DNA from: a bacterium
Lineage (GTDB): Bacteria; UBA6262
Assembly: GCA_028716025.1 (NCBI GenBank)
Contig: JAQUQP010000119.1
Coordinates: forward strand, 1-6,093
Length of the DNA stretch: 6,093 bases
Reading direction: 5' to 3'
Shown: piece by piece, positions 1 through 4,540 of the stretch
Numbering within the stretch: position 1 is the first letter of the stretch
Layout: every line of letters starts with the position of its first letter
Notes under the pieces: model-generated
What the model saw: the letters and a program-made list of their open reading frames with translations, nothing else
What the model was told of the DNA's origin: nothing
Database searches by the model: none
Translations under genes and position numbers: made by a program

Positions 1-1
1 A

Positions 2-553
2 GCCCTCGTTGATTATAATCCGTTATTGGCGGTATTTGTGGTTTTCGGCAGTGCCGCCACATTATTTTTCTGGGTGAAATGGATGGGCAAGCTGATCGAA
101 GTGGTCAAACCGCTGAATGACCGGGAGACAGGTATCAGCGGTACGGAAATGCTGCCCTTGTATATATTGGCCGGCCTGACTATCGGGGTGTGCGCTTTTT
201 ACCCCATGATATCTTCGCGCATGATCGAACCGTATGTGATAGACCTTTACGGCCGGACCACAACTATGGCCCAGGGAAATATCGTGATCATGTCCATTAT
301 GATGGCCTTGATCGCCTTGTTCCCCTTGAGTTTCATCAATTACGGCAAGAAAGTGAAAGTGATCGATTCATATTTGTCCGGTGCTAACGCTGATTCCAGC
401 GTTAAATTCTATGGCGCTGCCGGCTCGGTCAAAGACGTGCAGATAAAAAATTATTATTTAGAAAAATATTTTGGCGAGGCTAAATTGACCGAGACCGGGA
501 TAGTTTTGTGCTCGATCTTCCTGGTGATCATGTTCGGGGTGGCTTTCCTATGA
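2..553 (+). CDS. echA: EchA, NuoL/MrpA-like ion-pump subunit of Ech hydrogenase (C-terminal part)
   Basis: The reading frame is open from the window edge, so only the last 183 residues are seen; the N-terminal bulk lies upstream. Seen: strongly hydrophobic segments separated by polar loops, for example LLAVFVVFGSAATLFFWVKW near the start, MLPLYILAGLTIGVCAFYP, a GNIVIMSIMMALIALFPL segment, and a last helix at the very C-terminus. A polar loop of roughly 50 residues precedes that last helix. Family knowledge: EchA is the large antiporter-like membrane subunit, homologous to NuoL, that is thought to carry ion translocation. The assignment rests mainly on its position directly before an unmistakable echB and on its membrane character; it could also be named after the related Mbh, Coo or Hyc subunits. 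Its TGA stop overlaps the ATG of echB in an ATGA junction. Confidence 0.82.
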   Translation, partial: ALVDYNPLLAVFVVFGSAATLFFWVKWMGKLIEVVKPLNDRETGISGTEMLPLYILAGLTIGVCAFYPMISSRMIEPYVIDLYGRTTTMAQGNIVIMSIMMALIALFPLSFINYGKKVKVIDSYLSGANADSSVKFYGAAGSVKDVQIKNYYLEKYFGEAKLTETGIVLCSIFLVIMFGVAFL

Positions 554-1401
554 AAACTTTACTCATCATCATGGCTTACCTGATCTTCGCGCCGCTGCTC
601 GGCGGATTGCTGGCTGGCATAGACCGCCGGATCAGCGCCAGGATGCAGGCGCGTTTCGGCCCGCCTGTCTGGCAGCCATTTTATGATGTCCTGAAATTGT
701 GGCAGAAAGAAAATATCGTCGTGCGGCGTTCGCAGAATTTTTATATTTTCTTTTTCCTGTTATTCGTTATTTTTACCGGCGGTTTGTTCTTCGCCGGGTA
801 TGACCTGTTGCTGGTGATCTTCGCCCTGACCCTGGCTGGTATCTTTTTCGTGCTGGGCGCTTATAAGGCCAGTTCACCGTATAGTTTCCTGGGCGCGGAG
901 CGGGAATTATTGCAAATGATGTCCTATGAACCGATGGTGATACTGGTGGCCATTGGCATGTATATGGTCAGCGGCAGTTTTTATATCAGTGATATTAATG
1001 GTTTCCCGAAACCTTTACTGCAATATATGCCGGGATTGTTCCTGGGCTTTGTATTTATCCTGGTGATCAAGTTCCGTAAGTCTCCTTTTGACCTGTCCAT
1101 GAGCCATCATGCCCACCAGGAGCTGGTGCGCGGTATCATTACTGAGTTTTCCGGGCAGACCCTGGCCTGGATCGAGATCGCCCACTGGTATGAGAACGTT
1201 TTCCTGCTGGGTATTGTCTACTTGTTCTTCGCCAGCCAGCCGCTGGTAGGCTGCCTGCTGGCCTTGTTTGTATTTTTCCTGGTAATATTGGTAGATAATG
1301 TTTTTGCCAGGCTGAAGTGGCAGTCTATGCTGGAAAGTTCCTGGGCCGCGGCAGTAGTCCTGGGCTTGGGCAATATAATCGTACTGCACTTTTTGAGGTA
1401 A
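550..1401 (+). CDS. echB: EchB, NuoH-like membrane anchor subunit of Ech hydrogenase
   Basis: This 283-residue integral membrane protein is homologous to NuoH of complex I. It links the membrane arm to the hydrophilic arm and forms part of the coupling path. Seen: an N-terminal helix (about residues 4-23), then the family loop DRRISARMQARFGPPVWQP (25-43), the acidic-loop motif GAERELLQMMSYEP (115-128), and KFRKSPFDLSMSHHAHQELV (174-193) followed by GIITEFSG (195-202). These charged loops are the typical conserved NuoH/EchB signatures. About seven to eight hydrophobic segments are visible and the length is normal for EchB. I chose the ATG at 550, which overlaps the echA stop and has a G-rich ribosome site (536-542) about 7 bases upstream. 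The frame is also open from 508, but that start would lie deep inside echA. Confidence 0.95.
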   Translation: MKTLLIIMAYLIFAPLLGGLLAGIDRRISARMQARFGPPVWQPFYDVLKLWQKENIVVRRSQNFYIFFFLLFVIFTGGLFFAGYDLLLVIFALTLAGIFFVLGAYKASSPYSFLGAERELLQMMSYEPMVILVAIGMYMVSGSFYISDINGFPKPLLQYMPGLFLGFVFILVIKFRKSPFDLSMSHHAHQELVRGIITEFSGQTLAWIEIAHWYENVFLLGIVYLFFASQPLVGCLLALFVFFLVILVDNVFARLKWQSMLESSWAAAVVLGLGNIIVLHFLR

Positions 1402-1403
1402 TT

Positions 1404-2309
1404 ATGGGTTCACCTTTTAAAAAATCACCATGGGTCATACATTACGATGCTTCCAGCTGTAACGGCTGTGACATCGAAGTACTGGCTTGCCTGACCCCGG
1501 TATATGATGTGGAGCGTTTGGGTATTATCAATACCGGCAATCCCAAGCATGCTGATATTTTCCTGGTGACTGGTTCGGTCAATGAGCAGAATAAAGAAGT
1601 CGTGCAAAACATTTACTCACAGCTGCCTGAGCCGAAAGTCGTGGTGGCTATCGGTATTTGCGCGACTTCGGGGTGTATTTACCGTGACTGCTACAATATC
1701 CAGGGCGGGGTGGACAAAGTCATTCCCGTGGATGTCTATGTGCCTGGCTGTGCCGCGCGGCCAGAGGCTATCATCGACGGCGTGGTCCAGGCCCTGCAGG
1801 TGCTGGAGGATAAGCGGGAATTTATGCTCTCGATGGTTGGCAGTATCGATAAAATAATATTGGAAAAAGCGGACAAGAGCGACCTGCCGGAGATATTGGC
1901 ACTGCAGAAGATCGCTTATCAAAGCGAGCAAGAGATCTATGCCAATTCCAGCCTGGCGCCGCTGAACCAGACGCTGAAAGAAATAGAACAGGATTTCCGT
2001 TCTATGACATTCATTAAAGCGATCGTGAACGGCAAGATCATCGGCACGATCCGCGGTTTCAAGCAGGACCAGACCGCTTACCTGAGCCGAGAGGCAGTGC
2101 ATCCATATTTCCAGGGCAAGGGATTGGGCGCTAAGTTGATCAGGGAAATGGAAAGCTATTTCCCGTTAACCGACAGGTTCGAAGTGTTTACCTGGTTTAA
2201 GAGCAAACGTAATATATATTTGTACGAAAAGAACGGGTACAAGCAATTTAAGACAGAGAAAGTATCAGATACCATGGAATATGTGTATCTGGAAAAGGTG
2301 AAAAAATGA
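1404..2309 (+). CDS. echC: EchC small [4Fe-4S] subunit fused to a GNAT N-acetyltransferase domain
   Basis: The product has 301 residues, about twice the usual EchC length. Residues 1-140 are a complete EchC/NuoB-like subunit that passes electrons to the NiFe site through the proximal [4Fe-4S] cluster. The likely ligands are C19 and C22 (SSCNGCDIE), C86 (GIC) and C116 (VPGCAARPE); the 64- and 30-residue gaps fit the NuoB pattern. From about residue 147 a GNAT fold follows: IILEKADKSDLPEIL as first strand and helix, the acetyl-CoA motif A QGKGLG at 237-242 after EAVHPYF, and the motif-B-like NIYLYEKNGYKQF at 270-282. There is no stop or obvious linker between the parts. Start: ATG 1404 with GAGG at 1395-1398, spacer 5. 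It lies 2 bases after echB and overlaps echD by 4. The role of the acetyltransferase part is unknown; self-modification or modification of a partner is a guess. Confidence 0.93.
   Translation: MGSPFKKSPWVIHYDASSCNGCDIEVLACLTPVYDVERLGIINTGNPKHADIFLVTGSVNEQNKEVVQNIYSQLPEPKVVVAIGICATSGCIYRDCYNIQGGVDKVIPVDVYVPGCAARPEAIIDGVVQALQVLEDKREFMLSMVGSIDKIILEKADKSDLPEILALQKIAYQSEQEIYANSSLAPLNQTLKEIEQDFRSMTFIKAIVNGKIIGTIRGFKQDQTAYLSREAVHPYFQGKGLGAKLIREMESYFPLTDRFEVFTWFKSKRNIYLYEKNGYKQFKTEKVSDTMEYVYLEKVKK
1805..1826 (+). promoter_or_regulatory. Possible internal ribosome site and start for a separate GNAT domain
   Basis: GGAGGA at 1805-1810 is a full Shine-Dalgarno core. It is followed by in-frame ATG codons at 1824 (13 bases on) and 1833 (22 bases on), exactly at the boundary between the EchC and GNAT parts. 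Initiation here would give a free acetyltransferase of about 160 residues. The spacing is longer than ideal, and the GGAGGA also encodes ordinary residues (Leu-Glu-Asp), so this may be chance or a relic of a formerly separate gene. Confidence 0.3.
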
Positions 2310-2677
2310 TCGAAGAGCAACCCTTAGAAATAGTAGCGCGGGAAAAACTGATCGACAAAGCCCGGCAGATGCTGACTGACGGATACCGTTTGGTGCAGAT
2401 CTGCTGTACCAGGCTGCCGGATAAGATAGAGGTTAATTACAGTTTTGACCGGGAATATAAATTTATTAACTTGCGGGTGAACCTGTCCTGTGATGACCTG
2501 GAAGTGCCAAGCATTTCCGCCGTCTATTGGGCGGCCCTGTTCTATGAGAATGAAATGCATGACCTGTTCGGCGTGATAGTCAAGGATATGGCCTTAGATT
2601 TCCATGGTAATTTCTATAAAATGGCAGTAAAGTTTCCTTTCGGATGTGCTCCGGAAAAGGGGCAGAAAAATGGGTAA
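2306..2677 (+). CDS. echD: EchD, NuoC-like subunit of Ech hydrogenase
   Basis: This 123-residue hydrophilic protein is related to NuoC (30-kDa subunit) and packs against the large subunit; it carries no cofactor. Seen: the family signature ENEMHDLFGV, matching the E-x-E-x-x-D-L-F/Y-G pattern of NuoC, Mbh and Ech homologues, in the C-terminal third. Before it lies an N-terminal alpha-beta region with a YRLVQICCTRLPDKIEVNY stretch. It is short compared with NuoC but of the size expected for the minimal Ech form. The ATG at 2306 overlaps the echC-GNAT stop (ATGA), with AAGGTG at 2295-2300 as ribosome site. The stop lies 8 bases inside echE. The sequence is otherwise weakly conserved, so the call depends on the motif together with its position between echC and echE. 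Confidence 0.9.
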   Translation: MIEEQPLEIVAREKLIDKARQMLTDGYRLVQICCTRLPDKIEVNYSFDREYKFINLRVNLSCDDLEVPSISAVYWAALFYENEMHDLFGVIVKDMALDFHGNFYKMAVKFPFGCAPEKGQKNG

Positions 2678-3749
2678 AAGAAGCATAATTCCTTTTGGCC
2701 CGCAGCATCCGGTTTTGCCGGAACCGATACATTTGGACCTGGTACTGGAAGATGAAAAAGTGGTTGAAGCTATTCCTTCGATCGGCTTTATTCACCGCGG
2801 CCTGGAAAAACTGATCGAAAAAAGGGACTTCGTGGATTTTGTCTATGTGGCGGAAAGGATCTGCGGCATCTGCAGTTTTATCCATGGTATGACCTATTGC
2901 CAGGCAGTGGAAGAAGTAATGCAGATACCGGTACCGCCACGGGCCCTGTACCTGCGCACGATCTGGTCAGAGCTCTCCCGGATACACAGTCACTTGTTAT
3001 GGCTGGGATTAATGGCTGATGCTTTTGGCTTTGAAAGCTTGTTTATGGCCAGCTGGCGCACCCGGGAAAAGATCCTGGATATCATTGAGGAAACAACCGG
3101 TGGCAGGGTGATCTTCGGGTCGGCGAAAGTCGGCGGGACCCGCCGGGATATAGATAATGATACTTTGAACCGGATCGTAGCGACCCTGCAAGATATGGAA
3201 AAAGAGATCAGGAATATAAGCAATGTTTTCATTAATGATGATTCTGTGAAAAAACGCTTGGTCGGGGTAGGGGTGATTGATCGCGAACAGGCCCATATTT
3301 TAGGAGCAGTCGGGCCGACCATGCGGGCCAGCGGGATCGTCTCTGATACCCGCAAGCTGGGATATGCTGCTTATAAGGAAATGAATTTTGAACCTATTAC
3401 TGAGACCAGCGGGGACAGTTATGCCCGCTGTGTGGTCAGGATCAAAGAGATCTTCCAGTCTATCGATATTATCCGGCAAGCTGCCGGGAAAATGCCAGCC
3501 GGGGAAATTGCCGTGAAAGTGACCGGCACTCCTAATGGCGAATTTTTCGCGCGGACCGAACAGCCACGCGGTGAAGTGATCTATTATATCAAAGGTAATG
3601 GCAGCCTGTTCCTGCAGCGCTTCAGGGTCAGGACCCCAACGTTTGCCAATATACCGGCTTTGGTCAAGATGCTGCAAGGCTGTGATCTGGCTGATGTGCC
3701 GGTGCTGGTGCTGACTATAGATCCATGTATCTCCTGCACGGAACGTTAA
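2670..3749 (+). CDS. echE: EchE, NiFe catalytic large subunit of Ech hydrogenase
   Basis: This 359-residue large subunit holds the NiFe active site, which reduces protons or oxidises H2; it is homologous to NuoD. Seen: the N-terminal GPQHP (10-14) and GFIHRGLEKL (39-48) regions, then the first metal motif ERICGICS with C65 and C68, and the second motif DPCISCTER with C353 and C356. All four nickel ligands are present, so it should be a true hydrogenase and not a NuoD-type or cysteine-less relative. The protein ends exactly at that Arg: there is no C-terminal extension for a maturation protease to cleave. The gene closes with three consecutive TAA codons (3747-3755). I chose ATG 2670, with AAGGGG at 2657-2662 and spacer 7; an upstream in-frame GTG at 2646 would add eight residues lying inside echD. 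Confidence 0.96.
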   Translation: MGKRSIIPFGPQHPVLPEPIHLDLVLEDEKVVEAIPSIGFIHRGLEKLIEKRDFVDFVYVAERICGICSFIHGMTYCQAVEEVMQIPVPPRALYLRTIWSELSRIHSHLLWLGLMADAFGFESLFMASWRTREKILDIIEETTGGRVIFGSAKVGGTRRDIDNDTLNRIVATLQDMEKEIRNISNVFINDDSVKKRLVGVGVIDREQAHILGAVGPTMRASGIVSDTRKLGYAAYKEMNFEPITETSGDSYARCVVRIKEIFQSIDIIRQAAGKMPAGEIAVKVTGTPNGEFFARTEQPRGEVIYYIKGNGSLFLQRFRVRTPTFANIPALVKMLQGCDLADVPVLVLTIDPCISCTER

Positions 3750-3787
3750 TAATAAATTCTAAATTCTAAATCCTAATATCTAAATAC

Positions 3788-3816
3788 TAAACAATATCAA
3801 ATGAACAAATTATAAT
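3788..3816 (+). promoter_or_regulatory. Possible sigma-70-type promoter inside the repeat
   Basis: TATAAT at 3811-3816 is an exact -10 match. It is preceded at a 17-base spacing by TAAACA (3788-3793), which matches TTGACA at 4 of 6 positions. It would start transcription near 3823 and serve echF, hypA and the pyrophosphatase gene. In DNA this rich in A and T such matches arise easily by chance, so it is only a candidate. Confidence 0.25.
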
Positions 3817-3819
3817 TCC

Positions 3820-3840
3820 CAAAACTTGATTATAGTTTTG
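3820..3840 (+). other. Short hairpin at the centre of the AT-rich repeat
   Basis: CAAAACT (3820-3826) pairs perfectly with AGTTTTG (3834-3840) around a 7-base loop, and ATTTT follows. The stem has only two G-C pairs, so it would be weak as a rho-independent terminator. It may simply be the core of the larger inverted repeat. If it does attenuate transcription, expression of echF, hypA and the pyrophosphatase gene could be lower than that of echA-E. Confidence 0.35.
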
Positions 3841-3942
3841 ATTTTGAAATTAGTATTTGTTTAGGATTTCGAATTTCGTGCTTAGTATTTGTTTAGTATT
3901 TAAATATTCAAATTTAGGATTTTTTATTTGTTTGGAGGATAG

Positions 3943-4272
3943 ATGTCATTATTCAGTATGTCAAAAATAGTTCTCAAGAACCTGTTTTCCCGGCCGGCAA
4001 CCAGGATGTATCCTTTTGCCGCGAGAAAACTGATAAAAAACAGCCGCGGCAAGATCATGATCAAGATCGAGGATTGCGTTTACTGCGGCCTGTGCCGTAA
4101 TAAATGCCCGACCGCGGCGATCACCGTAGAGCGCGAAGCTAAAAAGTGGGGCATTGACCGCCTGCGTTGCATCACCTGCAACTACTGTGTTGATGTGTGC
4201 CCGAAAAAATGCCTGCGCATGGAAAGCGAACACAGTAAGCCAACGGTAACGAAAGATAAAGAATATGCATGA
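3943..4272 (+). CDS. echF: EchF, 2x[4Fe-4S] ferredoxin-like subunit of Ech hydrogenase
   Basis: This 109-residue polyferredoxin subunit, homologous to NuoI, takes electrons from or gives them to soluble ferredoxin and passes them to the EchC cluster. Seen: an N-terminal amphipathic stretch with NLFSRPATRMYPF (13-25), typical of EchF/NuoI-like subunits, then two cluster motifs: C45-C48-C51 with C55-P, and C76-C79-C82 with C86-P. The protein is compact, with a short charged tail after the second cluster. Start: ATG 3943, with a strong GGAGGA at 3934-3939 whose spacer is only 3-4 bases. An in-frame ATG at 3958 (residue 6) is the alternative but would be about 19 bases from that site. It is separated from echE by the AT-rich repeat, the only break in the operon, and overlaps hypA by 8 bases. 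Confidence 0.95.
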   Translation: MSLFSMSKIVLKNLFSRPATRMYPFAARKLIKNSRGKIMIKIEDCVYCGLCRNKCPTAAITVEREAKKWGIDRLRCITCNYCVDVCPKKCLRMESEHSKPTVTKDKEYA

Positions 4273-4513
4273 ATATCATGTGATCGAACCAATGGTAAAA
4301 GAAATACTCAAGACCGCGGCTGACCGTAAAGCCGTGAAGGTTGTCAAGGTAACCTTAGCTATGGGCGATAAGACAGGGTTTGATGAAGGCTCAGTCAAGC
4401 TGTATTTTGAAACAATGGGGGAAGGCACGTTGCTGGCAGGGGCGGAGGTAGTGATCAAACGCCTGGCAGGCAGCAAAGAATTTTATATTGAGAATATTGA
4501 AATAGAAGAATAA
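4265..4513 (+). CDS. hypA: HypA-like nickel chaperone lacking the zinc domain
   Basis: HypA, with HypB, inserts nickel into the hydrogenase large subunit. Seen: the start MHEYHVIEPMVKEIL carries the nickel-binding MHE (H2), VVKVTLAMGD and the FDEGSVKLYFETMGEGTLLAGAEVVIK stretch (39-65; helix, strand and LLAGA turn) follow the family core, and the end GSKEFYIENIEIEE (69-82) matches the usual HypA C-terminus. At 82 residues it is about 30-35 shorter than typical HypA. The missing part is precisely the inserted zinc-binding domain with its two CxxC pairs; there is no Cys at all. The open frame reads cleanly through the junction, so this looks like a true deletion and not a frameshift. The ATG overlaps echF by 8 bases, and no good ribosome site is seen, which suggests coupled translation. 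Its target is presumably EchE. Confidence 0.85.
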   Translation: MHEYHVIEPMVKEILKTAADRKAVKVVKVTLAMGDKTGFDEGSVKLYFETMGEGTLLAGAEVVIKRLAGSKEFYIENIEIEE

Positions 4514-4540
4514 ATAGAAATCACAAAAGGGGGAAACAAA

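Larger units (their letters stand above)
3753..3930. repeat. AT-rich inverted repeat built from degenerate 7-bp units
   Basis: The 193-base gap between echE and echF holds no gene and is far richer in A and T than its flanks. The left arm (3753-3794) is six head-to-tail heptads of consensus TAAATNC. The right arm (3889-3930) is six heptads in the inverse sense (around GNATTTA), in perfect register. By my hand count the 42-bp arms agree at 33 positions, and the innermost 14 bp (TAAATACTAAACAA at 3781-3794 and its complement at 3889-3902) are perfect. A second nested pair (3804-3817 with 3848-3861) agrees at 12 of 14, and a perfect 7-bp hairpin sits at the centre. The element starts at the echE stops and ends 3 bases before the echF ribosome site. 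It resembles a non-coding interspersed or MITE-like element; no transposase or clear target duplication is visible. Confidence 0.8.

Noticed and set aside
1317..1403. Longer N-terminus for the EchC-GNAT protein using an upstream in-frame start
   Set aside because: It would lie wholly inside echB; ATG 1404 has a GAGG site at proper spacing, and EchC homology begins just after it.
1790..1860. Frameshift or misassembly as the cause of the EchC-GNAT fusion
   Set aside because: The same frame codes sensibly on both sides without a break, and both domains are complete. A lost stop codon cannot be excluded from sequence alone, so it is listed as a check.
1617..2102. 161-residue open frame on the minus strand
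   Set aside because: It is the complement of echC-GNAT; its His- and Leu-rich composition matches an antisense shadow.
2646..2669. GTG start for EchE eight codons upstream
   Set aside because: The added residues (RKRGRK-like) come from echD in another frame; ATG 2670 has AAGGGG at a 7-base spacing and gives the usual N-terminus.
3300..3677. 125-residue open frame on the minus strand inside echE
   Set aside because: It is a shadow of the conserved NiFe large subunit and shows no family motif.
3753..3930. CRISPR array
   Set aside because: The units are only 7 bp, contiguous and degenerate, with no spacers; the layout is an inverted repeat.
4460..4513. HypA truncation explained by a frameshift hiding the zinc domain
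   Set aside because: No CxxC pairs appear in the other frames nearby, and the C-terminal HypA strand is in frame with the core, so an internal deletion fits better.
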